Part shown: in pieces, positions 26,071 to 35,300 of the stretch | Layout: the number at the start of each line of letters is the position of its first letter | Numbering within the stretch: the first letter of the stretch is position 1 | DNA from: Alistipes senegalensis | GTDB taxonomy: Bacteria > Bacteroidota > Bacteroidia > Bacteroidales > Rikenellaceae | NCBI GenBank assembly: GCA_023664045.1 | Contig: JAMPGH010000001.1 | Location: 1,139,195 to 1,178,920, forward strand | Reading direction: 5' to 3' | DNA: 39,726 nucleotides | The notes under the pieces: generated by a model | Database searches by the model: none | Seen by the model: only the letters and a program-made list of their open reading frames with translations | What the model was told of the DNA's origin: nothing | Made by a program: the position numbers and the translations under genes

Positions 26071-26654
26071 TATTTTATCTGTTTCGAAGCGTGGGCATAT
26101 CCCGCGCGGAAAGCCGCGAGGTTTTGTTCGACGATCGACTCGCCCTTGCGTGCGAAGATGGCGCGGATGCCCTCCTCCAACCGTTCGACGGGCAGGTCCA
26201 GCAACGGTGCGGCCGCACCCAAGAGCACCATGTTGGCCGAGCGGGGCGATGCCGCCTCGCGGGCGAGGGCTTCGACGTCGAGGACGATCGCGTGCGGCAG
26301 GGCGGCCAGCTCGCGCTGGAGAGTTTCTTCTTCGGGGTAGTTGTCGATGTTCCTGAAAGGGGCGGTACTCGTAACGATCCAGCCGTCGGCCGGCAGCCAG
26401 TGGAGGTAGCGCAGCGCCTCCATCGGTTCGAGCGAGACGACCAGATCGGCGGCGCCCTGCGGAATCAGGTCGGAGTGGATCGTGCTCGACGAGATGCGCA
26501 GGTTCGACTGCACGTCGCCGCCGCGCTGGCTCATGCCGTGTACTTCGGCCTGCTTGATCTGCAACCCTTCGCCGAGGGCCGCGTGTCCGATGACCGTGGC
26601 GATCGAGAGGATGCCCTGACCGCCCACGCCCGAGAGTATGATGTCCTTTTTCAT
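26070..26654 (-). CDS. iorB: Indolepyruvate:ferredoxin oxidoreductase beta subunit
   Basis: 194-residue gamma-domain subunit of 2-oxoacid:ferredoxin oxidoreductases. It has the N-terminal SGVGGQGILSIATVIGHAAL and the conserved AEVHGMSQRGGDVQSNLRIS, which mark IorB rather than PorC. With IorA it oxidatively decarboxylates aryl-pyruvates to aryl-acetyl-CoA, reducing ferredoxin. It lies 18 bases after iorA. Confidence 0.95.
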   Translation of the reverse strand: MKKDIILSGVGGQGILSIATVIGHAALGEGLQIKQAEVHGMSQRGGDVQSNLRISSSTIHSDLIPQGAADLVVSLEPMEALRYLHWLPADGWIVTSTAPFRNIDNYPEEETLQRELAALPHAIVLDVEALAREAASPRSANMVLLGAAAPLLDLPVERLEEGIRAIFARKGESIVEQNLAAFRAGYAHASKQIK

Positions 26655-26672
26655 ATCCGATTTTTTTGCCGG

Positions 26673-28280
26673 TTAGCGTTTGTCCGCAGTCGCATGGCGC
26701 CGTGCCGTCTGGATGCACTCGCGTCGCGGAATGATGACCGAGACGCCCTCGTAGGCGATCTCCTCGCGCAGCAGCTGCTTGAGTTCCTCGCGGTTTCTGG
26801 GCAGCGGTACCGTTACGCGGATGTGCGCCGTCTCGACGCCCAGTCCGGCGCAGATCTGCTCCAGCCGCCCGGTGCCGGCCGAGTCCTGCCCGCCCGTCAT
26901 GCCGGTGGTGAGGTTGTCGGAGATGATGACCGTGATCGGGCTGCGCTCGTTGACGGCGTCCAGCAGTCCGGTCATGCCCGAGTGGGTGAAAGTCGAGTCG
27001 CCGATGACGGCGATCGCCGGGCGGAGACCCGCGTCGGCGGCTCCTTTGGCCATCGTGATCGAGGCGCCCATGTCGACCACCGTGTCGATGGCGTGGAACG
27101 GTGCCAGCCACCCCAGCGTGTAGCAGCCGATATCGCTGAAGACCCGGGCTGCGGGGTACTCCTCGCGTACGACCTCGGTCAGCGCGGCGTACATGTCGCG
27201 GTGGCCGCAACCCTGGCAGAGAGCGGGCGGACGCGGCACGACGAGCTCGCTGGCCTCGTGCGCTTCGAGCGGCGGCAAACCCAAAGCCGCGCGTACGCAG
27301 TCGGGCGTCAGTTCGCCGGTGCGGGGCAGTTGGCCCGAGAGGCGGCCGCGGATCTCCGCAGCACCAGGCAGCACGCCCCGCAGGGCCTCTTCGACGACGG
27401 GCTGCCCCTCCTCGACGATGAGCAGCGTCCGACATTCGTCGGCCATGCGTCGTACCAGCGCGACGGGCAGGGGATATTGCGAGATTTTCAGCACGGGATA
27501 AGGCGATCCCTGCGGAAAATTCTCCATGACATAGTTGTAGGCGATGCCGCAGGCGATGATTCCCAGCGACTTATTGTCGCCCTCCTCGTAGCGGTTGAAA
27601 GGGCTCGTTTCCGCTTCCTGCTCCAGCCGGTCGCGATCGTCGAGCAGCGTCTTGTAACGTATGCGCGAGTTGCCGGGCATGAGCACCCATTGGCGTTTCT
27701 GCGGGCCCTCGGGGCAGCCGACGGGATTCTGCTCGCGCACTTCGCCGACCTCCACCACGGCGCGCGAGTGGGCCATGCGGGTGGTCAGGCGCATCAACAC
27801 GGGAATGCGGAATCGCTCCGAGAGCTCGAACGCTGCCCGTACCATTTCATAAGCCTCCTGCTGCATGGAGGGTTCGAAAGTCGGCACCAGCGCGAATTTC
27901 CCGTAGAAACGCGAATCCTGCTCGTTCTGCGACGAGTGCATCGAGGGATCGTCGGCCGCCACGACGACCAATCCGCCGTGGGCGCCGGTCATCGCCGCAT
28001 TGACGAACGCATCGGCCGCGACGTTCATGCCCACGTGCTTCATGCAGACCAATGCCCGCCGTCCGGCGAACGACATGCCCAAAGCCTCCTCCAGAGCGGT
28101 TTTCTCGTTGACCGACCAAGCGCAATGGATGCCCCGGGCGGCGGTGAGCGGGTGGCTCTGAATGAATTCGGCGATTTCGGTCGAGGGCGTGCCCGGATAG
28201 GCATAGACGCCCGAAAGTCCGGCGTGGAGCGCTCCCAGTGCGAGGGCTTCGTCTCCGAGTAAAAGTTCCCGTTGTGCCAT
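26673..28280 (-). CDS. iorA: Indolepyruvate:ferredoxin oxidoreductase alpha subunit, no ferredoxin domain
   Basis: 535-residue IorA. The pyrimidine-binding half contains GVYAYPGTPSTEIAEF and the ENE-like AWSVNEKTALEEALGMSFAG. The thiamine-pyrophosphate half has ALCQGCGHRDMYAAL and the GDS...N motif GDSTFTHSGMTGLLDA followed by ISDNLTTGMTGGQ. Characterised archaeal IorA ends in a domain with two [4Fe-4S] clusters (about 600-650 residues in all). This one stops at RRECIQTARRHATADKR with a single Cys, so that domain is missing. Start 28280 gives the usual beginning MAQRELLLGDEALALG; an upstream ATG at 28307 would lie inside the promoter. It is the first gene of the operon. Confidence 0.93.
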   Translation of the reverse strand: MAQRELLLGDEALALGALHAGLSGVYAYPGTPSTEIAEFIQSHPLTAARGIHCAWSVNEKTALEEALGMSFAGRRALVCMKHVGMNVAADAFVNAAMTGAHGGLVVVAADDPSMHSSQNEQDSRFYGKFALVPTFEPSMQQEAYEMVRAAFELSERFRIPVLMRLTTRMAHSRAVVEVGEVREQNPVGCPEGPQKRQWVLMPGNSRIRYKTLLDDRDRLEQEAETSPFNRYEEGDNKSLGIIACGIAYNYVMENFPQGSPYPVLKISQYPLPVALVRRMADECRTLLIVEEGQPVVEEALRGVLPGAAEIRGRLSGQLPRTGELTPDCVRAALGLPPLEAHEASELVVPRPPALCQGCGHRDMYAALTEVVREEYPAARVFSDIGCYTLGWLAPFHAIDTVVDMGASITMAKGAADAGLRPAIAVIGDSTFTHSGMTGLLDAVNERSPITVIISDNLTTGMTGGQDSAGTGRLEQICAGLGVETAHIRVTVPLPRNREELKQLLREEIAYEGVSVIIPRRECIQTARRHATADKR

Positions 28281-28306
28281 AACTGCATCGATTAGTCCTG
28301 ATTTCA

Positions 28307-28336
28307 CAAAGTTAGAAACTTTTAGCAGAAAAACAA
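28307..28336 (-). promoter_or_regulatory. Promoter of the iorA operon
   Basis: Minus strand: TTG (28334-28336), spacer of 19, TAACTTTG (28307-28314), leading to ATG 28280 about 22 bases after the expected start. It shares the 231-base gap with the divergent GntR gene, whose product probably binds here; I could not pick out a clear operator palindrome. Confidence 0.7.
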
Positions 28337-28484
28337 CTTTCGATGATGAAAAGTTCCCATTACGGGCCGGAAAGTTCCGGATCGTAGTTGCGGCGAAGCG
28401 GTAAATGGGAAATCGCCGATCGGGAGATATTCGTTTGTCCGGTGAAAAAAACGGGTGCGGCTACTTCGGTTCGACCGGTTTCGT

Positions 28485-28492
28485 TATCTTTG
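28485..28492 (+). promoter_or_regulatory. -7 box of GntR regulator gene
   Basis: TATCTTTG matches TAnnTTTG, 19 bases before ATG 28512. The -33 box is weak. Confidence 0.55.
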
Positions 28493-28511
28493 CCGGTGAA
28501 ATCGATGCAAG

Positions 28512-29216
28512 ATGAATCGTCCTTCTCCTACCAAGCAAGTCGACATCGTCCTTAAATATGTTAAGGATCAGCTATTCTCGGGACAACTCCGGCCGGGAGG
28601 CCGGCTGCCGGCCGAACGACGCTTGGCCGAGATGCTGGGCGTGGGGCGGGCGCATGTGCGCGCGGCGCTGCAGAAACTCGAATTTTACGGCATCGTGCAG
28701 ACTTTTCCGCAGAGCGGCTCGGTCGTGGCGCAGGAGAAGATGCAGGTGCTCGAACATGCTCTTGCCGATGCGCTGCGGATCGAGCAGTACGATTTCGCGT
28801 CGCTGGTTTCGGTGCGACTTCTGCTCGAAACCGAGGCGCTGCGGCTGTGTACCCGCAATCGGACGGAAGAAGATCTGGAGGAGATCGGACGGGCGCTGGT
28901 CGCCTGCGAAGAGAAATTCTACACCGACGAACGCGTAGCCAAAGATTTCGCGTTCCATCAGGCGCTGGCCCGCGGGGCGCATAATCCGGTCATCGCGTCG
29001 CTGCTGCTGGTCATCACACCCGACGTGCTGCGCTTTTATCATCGTTATCGTGTCTGCGCCGTGCCGCAGGAGGAGGTATGCGCCGAGCATCGCGAACTGT
29101 TGCGCTGCGTGAGCGAGCGCGACGAGGAGGGAGCTGTCGAGACCCTGCGTCGCCATTTGGAGGCCCTCGGCGATTTTGCTGCTTCCTACCGCGACGACAA
29201 CCATTTTCTGGAGTAA
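28512..29216 (+). CDS. GntR family transcriptional regulator, FadR/FCD subfamily
   Basis: 234-residue regulator. The N-terminal winged helix has FSGQLRPGGRLPAERRLAEM and LGVGRAHVRAALQKLEFYGI. The C-terminal FCD ligand domain (residues about 85-225) carries a metal-site set: Asp/His in DFAFHQALA, His in EHRELL and His in RRHLEAL. FCD regulators usually respond to organic acids. It is divergent from the iorA operon across a shared 231-base region, the classical arrangement for a local regulator. That regulatory link is an inference. Confidence 0.93.
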   Translation: MNRPSPTKQVDIVLKYVKDQLFSGQLRPGGRLPAERRLAEMLGVGRAHVRAALQKLEFYGIVQTFPQSGSVVAQEKMQVLEHALADALRIEQYDFASLVSVRLLLETEALRLCTRNRTEEDLEEIGRALVACEEKFYTDERVAKDFAFHQALARGAHNPVIASLLLVITPDVLRFYHRYRVCAVPQEEVCAEHRELLRCVSERDEEGAVETLRRHLEALGDFAASYRDDNHFLE

Positions 29217-29247
29217 GTTTTTTGCTTCGTCCGGATCCGGTGCATGA

Positions 29248-29275
29248 GAACGGCCGGGGTTATTCCCGACCGTTC
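29248..29275. other. Hairpin between regulator gene and CRISPR array
   Basis: GAACGG and CCGTTC pair over a 4-base inner stem (CGGG/CCCG) with a single mismatch between. There is no T-run on either side, so it is not a standard terminator. It could close the GntR transcript or the array transcript. Confidence 0.35.
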
Positions 29276-29338
29276 GTATCGTTCCGGCAAGGCTCGGACG
29301 GGAAGTGCCGGGTCTTATGGCGGGATGTAGCATGGGTA

Positions 29339-29522
29339 TCTACATCGAGCTGCAACCCGCAGCGAGAAGACTGCATAGCAGTTACCGTTGTATTATTCTA
29401 CACCAAACTGCAACACAACACATTCGGGAACGACTGCAGCTTATCGTATCTCTACATCAAACCACAACTCTGCTTGAAGCCGCAAATCGTATGCGAAGTT
29501 GTTTTCTACATCAAACCACAAC
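29339..29522 (-). repeat. Shortened and decayed trailer-end CRISPR repeats
   Basis: Four altered copies lie at 29339-29356 (3' part barely recognisable), 29387-29414 (28 bases), 29445-29468 (24 bases) and 29498-29522 (25 bases), with spacers still 29-30 bases. On the functional strand the last two keep GTTGTGGTTTGATGTAGA unchanged but have lost 11-12 bases of the 3' part. The first two share GTTGCAG in place of GTTGTGG. Confidence 0.85.
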
Positions 29523-30902
29523 CTCCAACGCATCGGGAGCATCATCGTGCGGTTGTATTTTATAGAGTTTCTACATCAAACCACAACTGCGGAGATTCTC
29601 GATAGTCTGTGATATTGTTGTATTTTATAGAGTTTCTACATCAAACCACAACTGCTCGTTTCGCAATAGCCTTGCGCTCGTTGTTGTATTTTATAGAGTT
29701 TCTACATCAAACCACAACGTATCGTCGTTGTCGAAGAAGGCATGAATCGGTTGTATTTTATAGAGTTTCTACATCAAACCACAACGATCCCGAAGCTACT
29801 CCGTTCAGCTCCGATGTTGTATTTTATAGAGTTTCTACATCAAACCACAACTCAGAAAAACATCGAATACACACCGTGGAAGTTGTATTTTATAGAGTTT
29901 CTACATCAAACCACAACTTAACTTATGCTGATGAATATGTCTCGGTTGTTGTATTTTATAGAGTTTCTACATCAAACCACAACAGCCCGACTGGCCGAGG
30001 CTCAAGCAAACAAGTTGTATTTTATAGAGTTTCTACATCAAACCACAACTGTAGGTTGCGTTGGTCGTGTAGGTCGAAAGTTGTATTTTATAGAGTTTCT
30101 ACATCAAACCACAACGGTAATAAGAGAACGCACGCCCCCATGACGGTTGTATTTTATAGAGTTTCTACATCAAACCACAACATTTTACTGCTTTAATGTA
30201 TTCTTGTAATGTTGTATTTTATAGAGTTTCTACATCAAACCACAACTCCGATGTATCGTACTCCATTCAACCGCCTGTTGTATTTTATAGAGTTTCTACA
30301 TCAAACCACAACTCAGCGCCTCCGGATCCTGTTTCTGATACGTTGTATTTTATAGAGTTTCTACATCAAACCACAACTAGATCGGCAAGGCGATCTTTTG
30401 TCCCGATGTTGTATTTTATAGAGTTTCTACATCAAACCACAACTGCGATTGCTCTCAGCATTTCCGTGAAGTAGTTGTATTTTATAGAGTTTCTACATCA
30501 AACCACAACCTGACACGACTCAGGCTGAGGTAGTGGCCAGTTGTATTTTATAGAGTTTCTACATCAAACCACAACTTCTTCGTAATGGAGGCTTCTTTAT
30601 TTCGGTTGTATTTTATAGAGTTTCTACATCAAACCACAACTAACCCCGCTTGCGGGTAATAACATCTGTTGTTGTATTTTATAGAGTTTCTACATCAAAC
30701 CACAACTGCTGGGCTAAAGGTATTGTTACTGTCGAGTTGTATTTTATAGAGTTTCTACATCAAACCACAACTGGACGAACCGGCCAACTTCGTGGACAAC
30801 AGTTGTATTTTATAGAGTTTCTACATCAAACCACAACAAAATTTGTTATATCAAAAATTATTCCTAGTTGTATTTTATAGAGTTTCTACATCAAACCACA
30901 AC
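29339..30902 (-). CRISPR. Type II-C CRISPR array, 21 identical plus 4 decayed repeats
   Basis: Twenty-one identical 36-base repeats start at 29552 and end at 30902 (first 29552-29587, last 30867-30902). On the functional minus strand they begin GTTGTGGTTTGATGTAGA and end ACTCTATAAAATACAAC. Spacers are 29-31 bases, mostly 30. Four altered repeats extend the array left to 29339. The tracrRNA at 36056 can only pair with a minus-strand repeat transcript, so the array is read right to left and the leader is on the cas2 side. The newest spacer (30838-30866) is AT-rich. Short frames reading through this stretch are repeat translations, not genes. Confidence 0.97.
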
Positions 30903-31015
30903 GCCGGGCTCGGAACGGGCTGATTCCTGATGATTTACGCAGTGTTCTCGGAAAATAAAACGCCCTCCGGAGGCCTCGACGAAGTCGATTCGATGTATTT
31001 TCGTATTTCAAAGAA

Positions 31016-31045
31016 CAAAGATAATCGGATTTTTCGGAACGGCAA
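31016..31045 (-). promoter_or_regulatory. CRISPR leader promoter
   Basis: Minus strand: TTG (31043-31045), spacer of 19, TATCTTTG (31016-31023). Transcription would start near 31011, about 110 bases before the first repeat at 30902, in the 187-base stretch between cas2 and the array. That stretch has no gene. The part touching the array is GC-rich, unlike most leaders. Confidence 0.65.
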
Positions 31046-31089
31046 TGCCTTAGGTATCGGTAGCTTGTTGCAGCCGCACGGGACGGCGA

Positions 31090-31428
31090 TCAGAAAAATT
31101 CGAGTTGCTGCGGCGTTTCGGGTCTGGCCCGTTCGACCTTGCCCCAAAAATTCAGGATGTCTCCGTACTGTTTGTCCGTTACGCACAGAATGCTCGTATA
31201 TCCGGACGGAGGCATCGATCGTCTTACTCGGCTTATATGGACATTCATATTCTCTTTGGATGCGCAATGCCGGACATAGACCGAGTATTGCATCATCGTG
31301 AAGCCGTCTTTCTCCAACGCCTTGCGGAACTGGGCGGCATGGCGCCGCTCGGTTTTGGTGTTGGTCGGCAAATCGAAAAATACGAACAGCCACATGATCC
31401 GGTAGGCATTCAAACGGTTTTCGGACAT
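31090..31428 (-). CDS. cas2: CRISPR-associated endonuclease Cas2
   Basis: 112-residue spacer-integration partner of Cas1. It has the ferredoxin-like core with IMWLFVFFDLPTNTKTERRH (the conserved FDLP aspartate), FRKALEKDGFTMMQYSVYVR and VRRSMPPSGYTSILCVTDKQ. This long-tailed form is typical of type II systems. The start ATG overlaps the cas1 stop by one base (TAATG); an upstream in-frame ATG lies inside cas1 and is not used. It is the last cas gene before the array. Confidence 0.96.
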   Translation of the reverse strand: MSENRLNAYRIMWLFVFFDLPTNTKTERRHAAQFRKALEKDGFTMMQYSVYVRHCASKENMNVHISRVRRSMPPSGYTSILCVTDKQYGDILNFWGKVERARPETPQQLEFF

Positions 31429-32315
31429 TATTCGAGCAGCGGATAAAGAATCTTTTTCTGGGTTCCGGCGAAGCATTTGGCCAAAGACGCCGAGGTGAAA
31501 GTCAGTCCCACGTCCAGCGGACGCTGCACCTTGTCGAACCGGGTGTCGGCGAAGAGGATGCGCAACAGTTCTCCTTTGACCTCTTTGGTCAGCTGCGACC
31601 GGCCGGCGGCGTGAAGTCCGTGGACTATTTCGTCGACATAGGGACGATAGGGTTCCATCAGGTCGTCGGCCAGCGGAAACGCGTTGTAGCGGTTGCGGTG
31701 GAAGATGCCGAAAGCCGGCAGCAGTCCCGAGCCCATCAGGGAACGGGCGACCGCTGCGCGGAGAATCGTATAGCCGTAATTGAGCAGATTGTTCGGCTCC
31801 TCGCCCTCCCGGGACCGAACGAAGTCTCTCCCGAACAGCTCCGTCCAGTAGATCTTGGCGGCGATTCCCTCCCGATTGTCCGCGTCGCCGCTCTTCACGT
31901 TCATGTAGTAGGGTTTCAGCTTGTCGCCGTCTTTGCCGAGTTTGCGCAGCAGGGCCGCCTGATTGCGGATTTTCGCTTCGACGATCTGCTTCCAGATCCC
32001 TTTTTTGAGGGGTTCGCTCGCCTCGACCTGCGCCCGATAGCTCTCGCCCTGCGTCTTGTTGGAGTCCAGATTCATCAGCATGGCGTTCGGCATGCGGTTG
32101 TCGCCGCAGAAGATGACGGCGACGTTGTTGTCGGACAGCGCATTGAGCAACGGCAGCGTGATCGTCGTCTGCTGGTGTTCCAGAACGATGACGCCGATAT
32201 CCTCGATCGGGATGCTTTTCTGCATCTCGGGAGCCTCCTTGGTGTGGACGATCATCTGCCCGTTGCGCAGGCTCAGGCAGAAAGGCGTCGAGAAGAAGAG
32301 GGAGCGCTTCAGCAT
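31428..32315 (-). CDS. cas1: CRISPR-associated integrase Cas1 (type II)
   Basis: 295-residue Cas1. The N-terminal beta domain is MLKRSLFFSTPFCLSLRNGQ onward. The catalytic metal site is complete: Glu149 in NREGIAAKIYW, His206 in GIFHRNRYNAF and Glu221 in DLMEPYRPYVDEIV. With Cas2 it inserts new spacers at the leader end. It overlaps the end of cas9 by seven bases. No csn2 or cas4 is present, which places the locus in subtype II-C. Confidence 0.97.
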   Translation of the reverse strand: MLKRSLFFSTPFCLSLRNGQMIVHTKEAPEMQKSIPIEDIGVIVLEHQQTTITLPLLNALSDNNVAVIFCGDNRMPNAMLMNLDSNKTQGESYRAQVEASEPLKKGIWKQIVEAKIRNQAALLRKLGKDGDKLKPYYMNVKSGDADNREGIAAKIYWTELFGRDFVRSREGEEPNNLLNYGYTILRAAVARSLMGSGLLPAFGIFHRNRYNAFPLADDLMEPYRPYVDEIVHGLHAAGRSQLTKEVKGELLRILFADTRFDKVQRPLDVGLTFTSASLAKCFAGTQKKILYPLLE

Positions 32316-35300
32316 GTCGGACGATGTTTGAATTTCAGCTCGCCGGCGACGGTCAATTCGAAGTCATAGCCTTCGACATAGGCGTTGAATTGCGTGTGCA
32401 GGATGCGGATGACGGGACGGTATTCCTCTCCGCTTTTCCATGCGCCATCTTTGGCTTTCAGATCGCCGGCGGGCCGGGCTTCTTGGTGATGCCTAAAAGT
32501 AAGGGTGCCGTAAAAATATTTTTGTTGTAGTTTCAATGTACTCATTCCCGTTACCTTATACAGCCGTTTCGTCAGCTCCGCCTGCGTGCATTCGAAGAGT
32601 TCTTCCGGCGAATTTTCGTAGAACAGCACCATCGTGCCCGTTTTGAGGATGTATTTCCGCGGATACTCGTTTGCATCGGTGCGCGGTACGAGGTCGGGCC
32701 GGGCTGCTCGGTCGGCGCTCGCCTTGAAATATTGCGCGGCTTCCAGATTGCTGACGATTTCGAACGAACGTTTGGTTTTTCCTTGTCGGTCCGTCCCTTC
32801 GTAGAGGGCCATGCAATAATTGCTGTCGTTGGCGACGTGGTAGTCCCGTTTGTACTCTTTGACCGAGGCGTCGCGTTGCTTCTTGAGGTGGATCGGCTGC
32901 GTAACGTTCGGCGTGAAGATGCGTACCTTGCGGATCGGAATCCCTTTTTCTTCGTTCATCCAGATCGTGTGCTCCTCCGGGTTCATCGCTGTCTTGAAGC
33001 CGACCTCATCGATTGCCTCCTTCACCTTCTGCTTGACCGTTTCGTCGACGATCTTCTCCACGTCGGCGGGCAGGAGCTGGTCGAGCGACTTGCGGACGAC
33101 GTATCGGATTTCGTCGTCGTGTCGGATGGCGCCGTAGAAGGTTTGCATGTGGAGCGCTCCGCGGGCCGTGTCGCCCTGCATGTAGCGCGGTGCTCCCCGG
33201 CCGTCGACCTGCACCTTGCCGCGGATGCGCAGCCGCTTGCGGCTCTGTTTGGGCAGGTTGTCCGGCGTGTGGTGCGAGACGAGCAGCTCATCGGCCACGG
33301 CCTTGAGATCCTCGGTGAAGGTCGGCCACGGCTTTTCGAACTGCGGGCGGGAACCCTCGCTGCGCAGGTAGCGTTCTTCGTCCTCGACGTACCGGGCCCA
33401 GCGGTCGTATTCGTTGCGGCCGATGCAGGCGATCGTGATGGCGTCGATGCAGTGGTGGACATGGTTCGTGCGCTGCTTCTTCGCATACTCCTCCTGCAGA
33501 CCCCACATTTTGCGGAACGCGTCGGTTGTGGCGCCTTTCACCGTGTAGATCCGCTCGAATACGCTCTTCAGGTAGAGCCGCGCATAACGGCCGATGATGC
33601 CGATGTCGACTCCCTGCCGGTTGGTGAATCCCTCGGGAACCTCGGTCATGGCGAAGCGTTCGAGTTTGCCGCGCCAGTATGCCGCGTGCATCTGCAGATA
33701 GTGGCGACGCTGGATGGCGTTGTCCTTTTCCGACTTGGTCGCCGCTCCCTTGCTCTTGCGGACCTGCGCTTCGATCTGTCTTTGCAATGAGTCGACTTTC
33801 TCCTGCCAGCCGAACATCTCGATTCGCGCCATGATCTCGGCATGGGCCGACAACTCCGCGGGGAGCTTGGCCCGCTTGACGTCGCGGTTGAAACGGTTTT
33901 CGCAAAGCGTTTTGTTCATCTGCGAATCGTCGCCTCCGCGCGACCGGGGCAGGGTATGTTCGATGTCGTAGCAGGCCCCGCTGCCGATGAAGTCCGAGAT
34001 GCGGATCTGGTTGCCGGTGTAGGGGCAGACATGTTTCTGCTCTTCCCAAAGACGATATTTCAGAATATCGCTCTCCGAGGGTTCGATGTCCAGACCCGTT
34101 TCCGCCGCATATTGCTTCCGGATCTCCTCGGCATAGCCGCGATGCTCGGCTTCCCGTTCGCGTTGGTATTGTTCGATGGCCTTGCGTTTGTTGGCGTCGT
34201 TGAGTCCTCGGGCGAATTCGATGTTGATTTTCGTCGTGGAATCGATCTTCCCCTCCCGCAGTAGCTGGTTGAGCAGAATCCGCAGCCGGAACAGGGCGCG
34301 CATCGCCATTGGATTGCGCACGGAGGAGGTGCGGGGCGAGCCCAACAGCCGCAGGCCGTTCGCATCGGGTCGTGCGGTGCGATAGGTTTCGATCATCGAA
34401 GGGTGGTAAAGCCGGCCGAGCCGCGAAGTGTCGAGCCCGTTGTCGGCGAAGTAGTCCGCAATGCGGCGTTCTTTTGTGTCGTATTTGTCGTACGGGTTGC
34501 GGACATAGTCGAGCAACAGGGCTGCAAGGTCCTGTTCGATCTTCTCCCGCTGTTCGGGGTCTGCGTAGATCGGCTGCGGCAGGACGGCTTTCAGGTTCGC
34601 GACGAAGACCGCTTCGTCGTAACGGTAGCCGGTACGCAGATAGGGAAGCATCTTGTTGATCGCGTTGAGGCTGAGGGCCGCATAATCCTGCGGCATCCGG
34701 ATCGCGGCGAACGCTGCGGCCTGTTCGTTCGGGAGCCGGAGTTTTTCGCATGCCCACGCCGCGAGCCGTTCTTCATCGTCGAACGAGAAGAGCGCATGCC
34801 ATACGTCGTTCAGCACCTGATCTTCGGTTTTGCCGTCGCCGAGCGTGTAAAGGCTGCGGATTTCTGACAGATGGTCGTTCCCGAACACCGCGATCAGGGA
34901 GGCCGTAACGGGACATCCGCTCACGGTCGCCGTGCGGGCGTAGTTGAACCGGTAGGGGGCTTCGTTGCGGTCGCCCTTGCAGGCGTAGCGGCCTTTGCCG
35001 GCGATCTTCCGTGCGATCTCTTCGAAATCGAAATGCGGCTTGCTTTTGCGCAGGAACAGCGGTCGGATCGTCTCGATCTCCGTTTGGGTCAAAGACCGGA
35101 AATCGCCGTCTGTAGGACCTGCGATGCGGATGTTGTTGATGAAAGAGTACATGCGGAACTCCTCGAAACGCGGGTGGGAGACCGGGCAGCGGGACTTCGT
35201 CTTTTCGAACGTGCATCTGCCGACCGATCCTTTCTGCGATTTCAAAGGTCGCTGGAAGAAGATAGCCCGGTAGAGCGCCCGCTGCAGCGGCTCGGGCAAC

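Noticed and set aside
24757-27435. An 892-codon fused aminotransferase frame
   Set aside because: The N-terminal two thirds is an out-of-frame reading of iorA and iorB; the real gene starts at 26070 with TAATG coupling.
29609-30880. Several open frames of 70-195 codons through the array
   Set aside because: They translate the CRISPR repeat again and again (VVFYRVSTSNHN) and have no independent coding signal.
29387-30902. Array read left to right, as the plus-strand GTTGTATTTTATAG start might suggest
   Set aside because: Both ends of the repeat begin GTTGT, but the tracrRNA anti-repeat pairs only with the minus-strand transcript, and decay is at the left end.
30970-30982. CCTCCGGAGG palindrome followed by T-rich sequence in the leader (minus strand)
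   Set aside because: The stem would be about three bases with a four-base loop, too weak for a terminator or attenuator.
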